A stretch of 64,000 bases of DNA from Malania oleifera. Its lineage: Eukaryota; Streptophyta; Magnoliopsida; Santalales; Ximeniaceae. The notes under the pieces are model-generated. The model was not told the DNA's origin. It did no database searches and worked only from the letters and a program-made list of their open reading frames with translations. Shown here piece after piece: positions 47,406 through 59,900 of this stretch. The translations under genes were made by a program, and so were the position numbers. The first letter of the stretch is position 1, and the number at the start of each line of letters is the position of its first letter. The stretch lies in contig NC_080419.1 in assembly GCF_029873635.1 (NCBI RefSeq), forward strand, positions 72,043,097-72,107,096, in the 5' to 3' direction.

Positions 47406-48429
47406 TATTTTACAAAAAAAGAACAAAAAAAACAAAAAAAGCTTTGAGAAGTGTAAGTGTTTGAAAAATTAAATATTCATAGAGGTATGTGAGAATATTG
47501 AAACCTCAAGTTGGTTAGTGCATTTTTGTCAAATCTCAGAGAGGTCAACGTATTTTGCTCTTTTCCTTATTATAAATATTAATTAAAATTTCAAAAAAGG
47601 ACGGGACGAGAAGGTGGACCATTTAACCACCACCATGGAGTTTAATTTTGATTAAAAAATAAAATTTAATAATTTTATAGACAAAATATGTCTTCTTTGT
47701 AGTTAAACAAATATGACAAACTTCTATAGAATATACAACACTACGATTTATTAATTTTCTCATTAGATGCAATGCAATGATTAAATATTTTTGGATTTAC
47801 AGATTTTTGGTTTTAAATTTAGATTGGAAGAGGGTGGGAAGAGGATGTGAAGCACTAGAGATAGGTTACCTCTATTGTATAGTCCAAACTTAGTATAACT
47901 ATCTAGTTAACATGAAAGAAAGAAAAGTATTAATTAATTTGCTTCCTCCTCACTTAACCTCTTATATTGATGAGATAATACAACATCAACTATATTATTG
48001 TGTAATTACAATTTTGGTTTAAAACAAATTTAGTGTATGGACAAACTCTCAAATTTTATAAATAGAAAAATGTTCGTAGTATCAACCTTTTTGAAGTGTA
48101 ATGTTGCATTTTGTTTGTGAATTGAAAATGAAGTACAAATGAAATCAAGGTAGGAATGTAATCACTAGTTATTTAGAAGGGATTATTAATGCATTTGGTT
48201 AGTCAAGCAAAATAGCCATTAGAATTATTCCTTTTCATTTTTTGATATTTTTCAGTGATGGTTGAAAAAATGCAAAGTAAATTTAAAGACAAGAAAACCC
48301 TTTTTCTCAAAAAATATTATTGATAGAAGATTATTTAAGTTTATAATCTTTTAATAACAAATCATCCTCATTTAATTGAAAATTTTTTAGATTAAATAAT
48401 TAAACTTTTTAAAATAATAATAATAATAA

Positions 48430-48460
<31 letters not shown>

Positions 48461-50928
48461 AAAATCTCAAAGCGCTCTCTATATTCACTCACTTCTTTAT
48501 ACAATTCTTATGCTTGAGTCTGACCATTATATGTCTATAATATTTTGTATTTTAAATGTTCAAATAAATTGTATGTATTGCTAAAAATCAGAGTGCGTGT
48601 TCATAATATATGTCACTTTTATTGTCATAAACTCACCGAAACTATTATGATTGTGCATGTTTAGTTAGAAATCATGGACCATTTATCTTGTGCTACTCAA
48701 ACTAAGTCACATGATGTTAAAATGGTCCCTTTAAAAAAAAAAAGCCAAAATCAATGTCCCAACCCCCTCGGTCCCCCCTTTTTCAAAATTATAATTTATA
48801 TACTATATTTTTAATATGCTTCAATTACACATATATATACACCCATGCAATATATATAACCATAAAGTTAAATATCTATTTTTGAGAGGCATAAAGTTAA
48901 ATATTATTGAAGTAGACACTATGTCATTTGGGAAAAAAAAAAAAATGTTTCTATACCCACAATAAAAAAAAAAGTTAAAAAGTCTAAGCTTTTTTACGTG
49001 TTTGGTTAAACAATTAATACTTAAATTTTAATAAATATTTAAATATTTTTTTGGAAAACTTTAAATAAGTAAAATTATTCAAAAAAAATTATTAAAATTT
49101 AGAAGTTTTGTTTATTTTTCTGTAATCATACATGTGCATGAAGATGCCCACAAATGTAGACAAATACCATCTAGTGAGATTTAAGGCTTAGTTGTTGTAG
49201 TATTCATTGGAGAATCAAGCTTTGATCCATCAAATTTCTTTTTCAGGATAATTCTCCTTTCTTTTTTTTTTTTTTCTTTTTCTTTTGTTTTTTGTTTTTG
49301 TGTTTTTGTTGCACTAGTCTTCTCCCTCTCTAGTAAATTCTCTTATTAAAGAAAAAAATATATAAATCAACATTTACATAGCAATAACATCAACAAAATA
49401 GACAACAATATTATGACCTAATTATTAAAGAACTACTATATAAATTTTTTGTGTTAGTTATAAGCGAGCAACTTGGTTTATTATTTTAGTCTCTGCTTCT
49501 TCTTAAACTTGAACACAGACACATATACACACTGAGAGACACACTTACATGACCATCTACATCTTAGGGAATTTCCATGTGTTGCGGCCCTTGTCAATGT
49601 TAATATAATCATAATGTAAATAGACTATAAGCCCAATTTAGATGTCACAAGAGTTCTTAATCCACTTATATTTACTCCAAGAGACTGCATTTTACATTAA
49701 ACAATCAAAAATTTTGAAGTTGCTACAATTTTCCAAAACAAATGGCTTAAGCAAGCCAACCAACCAACATAGTTGAGCATAAAATCAAAAGTTTTTCTAG
49801 TGTCTTCCAGGCCTTCTACACCCTTCTTCTCTTTTACCTTCCTCAAGAAGCAACTACACCCTTCTTCTCATTTGCCTTCATCATGAAGCAAATGTAGCAA
49901 CGCCTGCAATGCCAATACTATCAATATATAAAAGAACTTTGCAGAACAACATAAGCCCTTACTATGTAAGAAACATAAAAAGAAAGGGGGAGGGGGCAAT
50001 GAAGTAATGAACTTGTGCCATTCTTCTAACAAAAGGGGAAAAAATAAAAATCACAGTCTGACAAAGGCACAAGGGATCAAAGGAATGATGAAGCAAGATG
50101 ATATAATCTAAACTAAATATGAGGAAAGAAATTAACATAATTGCTGACTTAATATGAGCACTTTTAATGACAAATAAAATTATGCAGATATGTCATGATA
50201 GGGAAGAAAAAATCTCTCCTTAAACTTTCATAGTGTAACTCATAAGTTCGATAATTTGTAAAACTCTCCCTTTCCATGCTTGCACGCGTGCGTTGTGAAT
50301 ATTTATCTTGTTCTTATATATGGTTACTAATATGCCTTTAGGTCTCTTCCTATCTTTAGATGCCCCGTGAATATAGCTTAGCCAAACAAAGAAGCTCAAT
50401 ATTTCTCATATAATTCCAAATCTCAATATCAGTGTCACCACTAAAAAGCTCTTGTGAGACTAAATACTTCCTGTTTTCAAAGAAGAAATTTAATTGAGTG
50501 AAGAAAAAATTAAAGCAGAAATCAATGATAAGACATCTCCTTAGACAACAAAAGAAATGGGGAAATATAGACAAAAAATAACATGAAAAACCCTGACAAA
50601 GATTTCCAATCTATACGAAAAACAATTAAGCATAATAAATAATTTGTTTCTCAATAACACTTGTTAACACCTGTTAGGTTTAAATAGTCAAAATATTAAA
50701 TTCTAAATTTAAGTTTCATGTTTAAGTTTCATCCATCATTTTTACGGCATAAATTACAAAAATAATTCTTCTAATGCCACTTTATCTCATCATTATCTAA
50801 CTAAATTTTTTAAGCTTCACTATCTTAGACTCTTGTATTCTTCCTCGCACAACACCACATCGGCACACATATGAACTCTTCCTTGCCACCCTATGCCACA
50901 CTTAATATATGAATTGTATTGTCTTTAA
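47406..50928. other. AT-rich intergenic region
   Basis: No supported gene. It contains poly(A)/poly(T) tracts, a (TAA)n/(TTA)n inverted microsatellite at 48414-48458 and a T-rich tract at 49256-49305. A CTACACCCTTCTTCTC phrase is repeated at 49816 and 49853. Open frames on both strands are short and without family features. Confidence 0.6.
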
Positions 50929-51010
50929 CCGCAGGGCCCGCCGCCCCCACCACCACCACCCCCACCCCCCCCCTCTTTTACTCTGGCGCCGCAGGGCCCC
51001 GAGAAAAAAA
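50929..51010 (+). repeat. Short direct repeat around a CCN tract upstream of the chitinase
   Basis: CCGCAGGGCCC occurs at 50929 and again at 50989, flanking a (CCA/CCC)-rich tract. A purine run of AAAAAGAAAAAG type follows. Looks like replication slippage in the promoter region. Confidence 0.7.
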
Positions 51011-51070
51011 GAAAAAGAAAAAAACCAAAACAAGACAAAATAAAAAAGGGACTGTTCTTTCTCAAGAGCC

Positions 51071-51078
51071 TATAAATA
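51071..51078 (+). promoter_or_regulatory. TATA box of the chitinase gene
   Basis: TATAAATA, 49 bases before the ATG. The usual TATA-to-start distance puts transcription start near 51100, leaving a leader of only about 15-20 bases. This excludes the upstream ATG at 50919 as the start codon. Confidence 0.8.
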
Positions 51079-51119
51079 CCCACCCCAGACCCTTCCCCTC
51101 GCCAAACCAAAAACCAACC

Positions 51120-52959
51120 ATGAAGTTCTATACCATCCTAGCTTACCTTTCTCTCCTCTGCATCGCCAGAGCCTCCGCTCAGCAATGCGGAGAGGCGGTG
51201 AACGGAACCCTCTGCGCCAACGGGCTGTGCTGCAGCCAATGGGGTTACTGCGGCACAACCTCCACCTACTGCTGTGAGGGCTGCCAGAGCCAATGCGCCT
51301 GCCAAATCCCTCCGCCACCTCCCTACGTTCCGCCGCCTCCGCCGCCGCCACCTAGCCCCCCGCCGCCGCCCCGCGCTCCAACCCCCAGCAGCCAGGCCCT
51401 TGAGTCCATCATTAGCGAAGATCTCTTCAACGAACTTTTGCTGCACCGTGCTACGTCACCGTGCCTAGGGGCGTTCTACACCTACGATGCTTTTATCCAA
51501 GCCGCCGGCAGGTTTGAAGATTTTGCAAACGCCGGTGACGAAGAGACTAGGAAACGGGAGGTTGCGGCGTTTCTGGCCCAAACCTCGCATGAAACCACAG
51601 GTTATATAATCGATCAGTTTGCATTTCTGCCATTTCATATCTAAAATGAGGTAAATTAATGGCCGACTTCAAGACAACTTAATTAACATCCAAAGTCTCC
51701 AAATTAAGTAACAACACGCCCGTCCCCAAACTCCTCTCTTGGTTCAATGTTTAAAGAAAAAAAAAATGAAAACAAACAGAACACGCCCGTCCCGAAACTC
51801 GCTATTTTTAGTGTACGCTTCCAGGGGACACACTGTACCTGTCACACGCTCACAAACAGAACACGCCCGTCACAAAACTTGCTATTTTTGTCAAGGAAGT
51901 CATAAATTATATGTTTTTAATCCCTGAAATGAAATTAAATGTATACTTCAGGGTCCTATTTTTCATTTTTTAATAATTATAAAAATATCATCTTCTAATC
52001 TTAATTTTTTATATTAACAAAAAAATTGAGAAACAATAAAAAATAATTTTCAAATTTCATGCATATTTGTGTAAATATTTAAAAAAAAAATTATATTATG
52101 TACTCATGATTTAATTGATATCTTCAATTATTGGATAAATTCAGGAGGATGGGACTCTGCACCAGATGGTCGATATTCATGGGGTTATTGTTGGATTCGT
52201 GAAGGAGCCACCATCCCTGCTGACCAACTCGGTGATTATTGTGTTGCTAATGACCAATACCCATGTGCACCTGGCAAGAAGTATTATGGCCGAGGTCCCA
52301 TTCAACTTTCCTAGTAAGTAGTCATCTGAACTTGGAATATTATTTTTTATTTGTTAGTGTTTAAAGAAGTACCTCATTTATAAACTCACATTTGTAATTT
52401 AATTACTAGAACATAGGAAATTAAATATATTATTATAAAAAAAATACACTTTATTCACATAATTCAAATTTCTTTATGCACGACATTCTTTATAATGTGT
52501 TGTAACAAAACGATACTAAAACATAATTTTTTCAGCAACTTCAACTACGGCCCAGCAGGGAATGACTTAGGTTATGATCTACTAAATAACCCAGACTTGG
52601 TGGAGAATGATCCATACATATCTTTTGAGGCAGCTTACTGGTTTTGGATGACTCCACAACCACCAAAGCCCTCATGTCATGACGTCATGATTGGTAACTA
52701 CACACCGTCAGCTGCAGACATTGCAGCTGGTCGGTACGGAGGTTTTGGGCTTTGCACCAACATCATCAACGGTGGCATAGAATGTGGTGGTGGCTACTCA
52801 AGCGAGCAGGAACAAGACCGCATTGGTTACTACAAAAGATATTGTGAAATATTAGGTGTGGACACCGGCGACAACCTTAGTTGTGCAGACCAGCATCCTT
52901 TTGGTTTGACCCTCAAGAAAAAGGGGACCAAAAGAGGTGGTTTCTATTCAGATCAGTAA
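51120..52959 (+). CDS. Class I chitinase (GH19) with 10-cysteine hevein domain; exons 51120-51600, 52145-52313, 52536-52959
   Basis: Endochitinase that cleaves beta-1,4-N-acetylglucosamine chains, a secreted defence enzyme. The spliced product is 357 residues. Signal peptide 1-20 ([20 protein letters not shown]), cleaved before QQCG. Hevein-type chitin-binding domain 21-62 with Ser39, Trp41, Tyr43, Tyr50 at sugar-binding positions and ten cysteines (23, 32, 37, 38, 44, 51, 52, 55, 59, 61) instead of eight. Proline hinge 63-92. GH19 domain follows, with Glu158 in SHETTGG and Glu180 in CWIRE, the 22-residue spacing of the family, plus [11 protein letters not shown] and NIINGG. The product ends in a basic tail ([14 protein letters not shown]) without the usual GLLVDTM-type vacuolar signal. 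Donor CAG/GTTATA and acceptor TTCAG/GAGG join in SHETTGG; donor CTA/GTAAGTA and acceptor TTCAG/CAAC join at Tyr217. Two introns at these places are typical. No frame damage seen. Confidence 0.93.
51601..52144 (+). other. Chitinase intron 1, with direct repeats
   Basis: 544 bp, GT...AG. It contains three copies of ACACGCCCGTCCC-like sequence (51713, 51780, 51860), two with AAACTCGCTATTTTT after it. The remainder is AT-rich. Confidence 0.85.
52314..52535 (+). other. Chitinase intron 2
   Basis: 222 bp, GTAAGTA...TTTTTTCAG, AT-rich, with consensus splice sites. Confidence 0.9.
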
Positions 52960-53124
52960 CTTCGAAGCTACCTGTAGATCAAGCGAGCTACAAATCAATT
53001 TGAAGTTACATGTGGTTTAAGCTAGCTACATATTGTACTAAGAGTTTATGGCAACGCGATGCATGTGCAATATAGTTAAATCTGTGGCAATAAGCAGTTG
53101 CTAAATATGTAGCCTATTATGACT

Positions 53125-53134
53125 AATAAATAAA
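53125..53134 (+). terminator. Poly(A) signals of the chitinase gene
   Basis: Overlapping AATAAATAAA, 165 bases after the stop codon. The cleavage site is probably just downstream. Confidence 0.65.
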
Positions 53135-53140
53135 ATGTGG

Positions 53141-53395
53141 TGTTAATTAGTTAATTATATCGTGATTTGTCATTTTATTTCAAAATCATCATCATAATCG
53201 TCTTGGAATAATGTCTATTATTAATTATTCATTGTAAGAAAAAGTTTCCTAGGAGATATCTGAGCACATGTAGTGTTAATTAGTTAATTATATCATGGTT
53301 CTAACTTTACTTCAAAATCATCATCATAATCATATTCGAATAATTTCTATCACTAATTTTTTACTAAAAAAAAAAGGTGCCTAGGAGATATTAGC
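53141..53395. repeat. ~125-bp imperfect tandem duplication
   Basis: TGTTAATTAGTTAATTATATC...CAAAATCATCATCATAATC...CCTAGGAGATAT occurs twice (53141-53260 and 53273-53395) with about one in eight bases changed. Confidence 0.85.
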
Positions 53396-53654
53396 ATGTG
53401 TGCATATAATTAAAGTTTGGAACTTCTATATTAAAAACTTATTTGAATTATGTGAGAGATAGGAAGGTGTATGAGATGAGATGTGGGTTTGCTCATGTTG
53501 TGAAGTTTGGGCCTAATGGGAGCTTCAATTTAACAAAACACACTATAGAGAAAAAGGCTTGTTCCACCTCAAAAAACACAACAAAATATGCTTTTCATTT
53601 TCTTTGGTGCACTTTAGCACATATGAACTCTATAGTGTACTAAGTATTGGTTTC
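53396..53654. other. Unassigned
   Basis: Contains a 66-codon open frame (53443-53643, +) with no recognisable motif, homologue or promoter. Not called as a gene. Confidence 0.4.
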
Positions 53655-54211
53655 TTGATTTTCTTGATCTCAATTTTCTTTTTCTTTTTCAATTGTTATT
53701 ATTATTATTATTAAAATTTATTTTGGATTTCTAGAGATATAGATTTATCTTTAGAAGGTTTAGCCTAGGAATTGGAGCTCTAGACTAGAAACAAGCTGGA
53801 AGAAATTTTTGATAATGATAAGTAACTATGAAAAGAAAGAGGGTATAAAAAACAAATGACACTGTTATTTCCCCTAAGAATTCTTGAGGTCCTTACTCCA
53901 AAAAAAGATTCAATGATGGTTGATGTTGAGTTCATTTCCATGGAAATGCTTTACGTGTTCATTAATGTTTGAGCACTTAGCACACAATTGTAATTGTTGC
54001 CGTTAAAATTTGGAGATTGATACTTTTTAACTTGATCATGACTTCATCATCTATAAAAGATAACAAAAAGGAGTTAGATGGCCTAGGATATATTCTAAAA
54101 AAATCACTTCTATGCCTAAGTAAAAATAGTAGAAGCGTATGTACAAAATGACAACTTAATATTTATGTTTCCATATAATACTTAATATTTCATAAAATGA
54201 ATTTCAAGTTT
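53655..54211. repeat. Duplicated segment, copy 1
   Basis: From TTGATTTTCTTGATCTCAATTT to the base before a CACTA terminus. It recurs at 62983-63520 at roughly 90% identity by eye, with small indels. No coding content recognised. Confidence 0.85.
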
Positions 54212-54519
54212 CACTACAAGAAATAAGAGTATTAGTGACAGTTTTAAATCATTACTAATACTCAAAATATTCATAAATTATTAAAATTTAAAATACAAAT
54301 TGTTTAAAATTAAAATACATACAAGTACAAATTCAAATTAAAATATACAAAATTAATTTTGTTCTGTTAACAAGAAATACAGGAAAAGTAAAAAGTTGCT
54401 TGTATTCAACTCGACTAAAGTGTCTGGCATTGTCGTAGTGTTTAGAGAGACGTAGACCCTACAAAACAACAATTTCACAAGAAATTAGCTAGTTAGTATA
54501 CAATGTGTGAACATAAATA
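54212..54519 (+). mobile_element. CACTA element, left end, truncated
   Basis: CACTACAAGAAATAAGAGTA at 54212 is a CACTA terminal repeat, followed by TTAGTGACAG and ATTACTAATACTC. After 54262 it departs from the copy at 63521, so most of the subterminal region is lost. Element 3 begins at 54520. Confidence 0.7.
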
Positions 54520-56660
54520 TGCAACGACCCAAAAATTCTTGCCATCTTTTTTTTTTTTACCGTGAAATTATATTACTCTATTACCCCTGATAAAACTACT
54601 ATAACATATCTATGCAACGGAAAACATAAACCATAACTACAATACCATAATTTAAGTATTATTCCCAAAATATACATACACATCACTCCAGAAACATCCC
54701 CCAGACCTCCTAGAATCTACTAAAAAATACATCTCCCTAAAACACTTACTCTGCAAACAGGACAATGCAAATGTTCCCTTTATCTCCAAGCCTGATCTAC
54801 TCGTCTAACTGGATCACTTGAAATATTAAATTACTGGGACAAGACAACTCTCAGTAAGACGAAATATGTTATTACCGGTCTGTGACAACTGAGTTTACAT
54901 AAACAATATAATTTAATCAACTGAATCTGAACTAGCATGTAAGATAAAGTACAATATAACACACACCTATGTGGCTTAAAATTCAACTGTTTATGTACTT
55001 TCTATTTAATCGTACTTTTTTACTAACTATAAATATATCTATTCTTTTCTATATATACATAAATGTTAAAACTTCCCTAGATGATTGTGTGTTATGATTT
55101 AACCCCTCATGACAGGGTTGTGCTGCCCGTAGATGGGACTTAACACTGGTTGGCCTACCAGGATAAGTCAACTGAAACTTCTGTTATCAGACTGGCTGCC
55201 TTAACCCAGACGATTAGGGAGCCTGCATTCTCTCCCAAGGCACGGTCGACTGTTCATAAAATCCACACACTATCTAAGATATGCGGTTGCACTCTGAACT
55301 AAAATAACTATGATATTGTGCTCTGAAATCTGATATGTTCCATTAGGATCTGAGATATCGTATTGTTTACCTTGATTTTGTTTCAACTATAATAACCATA
55401 ACCTTGTAAAAGCTGATCTGAATAAACTGTAATATATGATTTGAATAAATTGTAAAATCTGAACGTTATGGTTCTACAATCTGAATATCATGTTATTCTG
55501 AAAATACTGTAAAATATCTTTTTGTGGGTAATACTGTAAATCATGATTCTGTAAATTTTGTAAAACATATATTTCTGTATGTACATACTAAAAATCATGA
55601 TACTATGAAAGTTGTGCAAATTTGGTATTGAACTACCCAATTAAATGAATAAAACCCATATACTGAAACCTGTATTTTCCTGTTAATAAAGATAATTTAT
55701 GATCTAAAAAACTATATTGAAAACACATAATTTGATACCTTTAAACCTCTAGAATTCATGTCCCAAAATACATATATTTTACTGCTAAAAATTCCTAAAA
55801 TGACTAGCATAGCATATTTCCCTTACTTCATACCTCTAAAGTCTGCTAAGCTCTAAATTTACACCTCTGGAATGTTCGAAACTCAAATCAATCAACCCAA
55901 CTCAGAATGATAATTATACTCGCCTTCCCTAGACTCACATATTTCTTTATCGATAAAATTCTAAAGTACTAATTATTTGTCAACATAAATGAGTTCTTGA
56001 GTAAACACCCGTTGGGCTCCTCAACCCATGCTTGCGGTATTCAAAAACCCAAACCCTAAAATCGCAACACTTAATCAACTTAGATTCCATATATTTCCAT
56101 CTAACACAAAATTTGGGTTTAGAAAACCCTACGAACAATATAAACAATAAAATAACCTACTTACCTTGATTTTGGGATGGTGCCTAAACTTCTCAAACCA
56201 AAATTTTGCTCTGGAGAAGTTGTAGAGAATCTCCTCGGGATCATTGTGGTTGCTTCAGATCGTCGAACCGAGGAAAAACGGGGCTGTAGTCTTATAAATA
56301 AGGTAAAGAGACCGTAGGTAGAGAGAGAAAGAGAGAGAACAAGAAATTTTGTTGGAAATCTGATTTTGTGTGTATATATAGACTGCTGCCACGTAGCTTT
56401 GTCGACGAGACACTTGGACTAGTCGACGAATCGAAGAAGGGAGTTTGTCGATGAAGGTGATGAGTTTGTCGACGAACCAAAGGGTCTGAATCCCCCCCTC
56501 TCGGTATTTCTTCATCGACGAGACACTAGGATTCGTCCACGAACCATATAAGGGAGTTCGTTGATGAAATAAGGGCATTCATCGACGAACCCTGCTTTGT
56601 GCCTTTTGAATTTTCCTTTCTCTCTATTATTTAATTGTTATTATTTTTCAGGTCTCTACG
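54520..56660 (-). repeat. Element 3, 3' LTR
   Basis: 2141 bp; on the plus strand it reads TGCAACGACCC to GGTCTCTACG. In element orientation U3 holds GTCGAC-type phrases (56398-56590) before a TATATATA at 56373-56380. The block GGGTTGTGCTGCCCGTAGATGGG at 55115-55137 matches the U5 block of elements 1 and 2. Confidence 0.88.
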
Positions 56661-56679
56661 TTCTCCCCTCCTTATAAAA
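56661..56679 (-). other. Polypurine tract, element 3
   Basis: On the minus strand ATTTTATAAGGAGGGGAGAA, next to the 3' LTR. Confidence 0.9.
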
Positions 56680-56956
56680 TTTTGTCCTTAAAATTTGTTA
56701 TCTATGTTATACACCATCCTCTGAGGAAAATTTACTACTTATTTTATTAATTACCCTCACTTATGATAGAGAAATACCATGGTTACAAATATTGTTCTGG
56801 AAGATTACAATAAAGCTTCAAAATTTCTCCCAAAACCAAATATATCCTATAAACCAAAATATGACTATATACATTAATTACCCTGCACTATATAGACAAT
56901 GTTGATTTTATTAAACAATACTGATTTTATCTGAACTATTATCTTCCTTTTCTTGA
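56680..56956 (-). other. Element 3 3' untranslated stretch
   Basis: Non-coding; corresponds to 25247-25490 of element 1. Confidence 0.75.
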
Positions 56957-59900
56957 CTAATACTGATCCCCACCGAATAGATGTGGGTACTTCTGTCGTA
57001 TTTCCTCCTCAAGCTCCCACGACGCCTCCTCTATTGCATGATTCCTCCACATGACTTTTGCTAGTGGAATTTTCTTGGTACACAATCCCTGTTTTTTTCC
57101 ATCTAGAATTTGCACTAGTATTTCCTCATAGGCTAAAATATCTCTAATCTCTATCTTTGCATAACTGATCACATGGGAAAGATTTGGGATGTATTTCCTT
57201 AGCATAGAAATGTGAAACATGTCATGAATCCTAGATAAAGCTAATGGTAAAGTTAGCTTGTGGGCGACTGGACCCACTCTCTCAAGTATCTTGAATGGGC
57301 CAATAAACCTAGGGCTTAGCTTACCCTTCTTTCCAAACCTCATAGCTCCTCTCAGTAGTGCTACTCTCAAAAATACCTGATCTACCACATCAAACTCCAA
57401 CTTCCAGTGGCGAGTATCTGCGTAGCTTTTTTGCTGACTCTGAGCTGCAATGATTCTATCTTTAATAAGTTAGACTTTATCGTACACCTGTTGCACTAAC
57501 TTTGGTCCTAAAACTCACCTCTCACCCATTTCATCCCAGTATAATGGAGAATGAAACCTCCTACCATATAATGCATTGTATGGTGTCACCCTGATGCTGG
57601 CCTGGTAGTTGTTATTATACGCAAATTCAACCAACAGTATATATTGGGTCCAACTACCCTCAAAATCCAACACGCATGCTCGTAGCATATCCTCGAGTAT
57701 TTGGATCCTCCTCTTTATCTGCCCATCAGTTTGAGGATGGAAGGTTGTGCTAATTGATAACCGAGACCCCAAAGCATCCTACAAACTCTTCTAAAATCGC
57801 AATGTAAATTAGTTTGAAACTATGAATATTGACGCACCATGGGGTTGAACTATCTCCTGATTATATAACTTTGCCAGTCTGTTCATAGAATAGTTGACTT
57901 TAATAAGGAGAAAATGAGTGGTCTTCGTCAATTGATCAATGACCACCTAAATAGTATTCCGTCCATGCAACGTCGGTGGTATCTCTACTGCTAACGATAT
58001 TGCTTCCACTGATTTCCAGCTCAGAGCATCAGCTACTATGTTTGCTTTCCCTAGGTGGTAACTGATAAAGCAATAATCATCTTTAATGAGCTCTAATCAT
58101 CTTCTCTGCCTCATATTCAATTCTTTCTGGGTGAAGAAATACTTCAAACTTTTATGGTCAGTGAAGATCTTATATCTCCCACCATAAAGATAATGTCTCC
58201 AAATCTTTAGAGCATACACCACTGCAGCTAATTCTAAATCATGTACTGGGTAGTTCTTCTCATACTTTTTAAGTTGTTGAAAAACATAAGCAATAACCTT
58301 CCCGTGCTGCATCAACACACACCTGAGTCCCTTCTAGGACGCATCACTGTAAATAAAAAATTCATCCTCCCCTGATGGAATAGATAATAGCAGTGTAGAA
58401 ACCAGCCGCTACTTCAACTCCTAGAAGCTCTGTTCACACTCATCGATCCATTAAAACTGTATATTTTTTCTCATGAGTTGTTTCAGTGGACCTGATAATC
58501 TAGAAAATCCATCCACAAAATGCCGGTAGTACCCTGTTAGACCTAGGAAACTCCTGATCTCCTCTATATTCACTGGTCTCACCTAATTCACCACTGCTTC
58601 TATCTTACTCGGGTCAACTGATATGCCATCTCGAGAGATCATATGTTCGAGAAAAGTTACCTACCTCAACCAGATTTACATTTCTTGAATTTAGCGTATA
58701 ACTTATTTTCCCTTAATATCTACAACACCAGCCTCAGATGATCCTCGTGCTCCTCAAAATTCTTCGAGTATACCAAAAATACCATAACAAATTGGTCCAA
58801 GTACTGATGGAACACCTAATTCATTAGGTCCATAAACATTGCCGGTGCATTAGTCAATCCGAACCAGACATTACCATGAACTCGTAGTGCCCATACCTAG
58901 TTTGAATGGTTTTCTTTGAGACATCCTTTGCTTTAACTTTCACCTGGTGATATCTTGACCGAAGGTCAATCTTGGAGTAGACCTGGGTCCCCTGGTGCTG
59001 ATTAAATAAATCATGAATTCTGGGAAAAGGATATTTATTTTTGATTGTTACTTTATTTATCTCTCTGTAGTCAATGCACATCCTCATAGCCCCATCTTTC
59101 TTCTTCACGAACAAGATTGGTGCTCCCCAAGGTGATACACTAGGCCTGATAAATCCTTTATCCAACAAATCCTACAATTGGTCTTTCAATTCTTTCAATT
59201 CAGCTGGAGTCATCCTATAGGGTGTTTTAGATATCGATACTAACCTTGGTAATAAATCCATAATAAATTCAAACTCTCGATCTGGTGGTAAACCAGGTAA
59301 TTCCTCTGGAAAAATATCTGGAAATTCTCTGACTAGTGGAATATCATCTTGTTTCAATTCTTCCTTTGACATCTCCTTTATATAAGCAACATACCCCTGG
59401 CAACCACCCTGAAGCAATCTCCTTTCTTGAATGGCTAACACTAACTGTGGCGAGGCGCGTACATGTGATCTCACGAATCTGAATTCTTGCTTACTTGGGG
59501 GTCTGAAGATCACTTCCTAGCAATCAATGATGGCGTAATTAGCTGCCAGCAAGTCCATACCCAATATCACATCAAACCCCTACGTTTCTAACACCACGAG
59601 ATTTTCTGGTAATACTTTCTCCTAAATGCCCACTAGATAACTTTTAAGTACCCTCCTACACCTCATTGCTAATCCAGCCGGCATGGCTACTGATAATTCA
59701 ACGTCTAAAAATTGTGCCTCAATCCCAGATAATTTAACATATCTCGACGACACAAAGGAATGGGTAGCACCTGAATAAAATAAAACAACAACTTTATAAG
59801 GTAAGGTAATAAGAATACCTATAACAGCGTCTCCGGCAGCCTTAGCATCTCTCGGCGTCAATGCATAAACCCTTGCCGGAGCTGTGTTCCTCTGCTGGCC

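Noticed and set aside
50356..50574. 72-codon minus-strand frame in the intergenic region
   Set aside because: Phe/Cys/Leu-rich with no motif, promoter or recognisable relative; within chance expectation for AT-rich DNA.
50919..51119. Upstream ATG as chitinase start
   Set aside because: It lies upstream of the TATA box at 51071, and the added 67 residues are low-complexity Pro/Lys sequence in front of a clear signal peptide beginning at 51120.
51070..51446. Minus-strand Arg-rich frames opposite chitinase exon 1
   Set aside because: Shadows of the proline-rich, GC-rich exon.
51601..51644. Chitinase read through as a 241-residue protein ending at 51644
   Set aside because: The frame after 51600 is intron 1. 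Splicing at CAG/GTTATA to 52145 restores SHETTGG and the rest of the GH19 domain.
53443..53643. 66-codon frame downstream of the chitinase
   Set aside because: No recognisable domain, and the duplicated segment that starts next to it gives no coding support.
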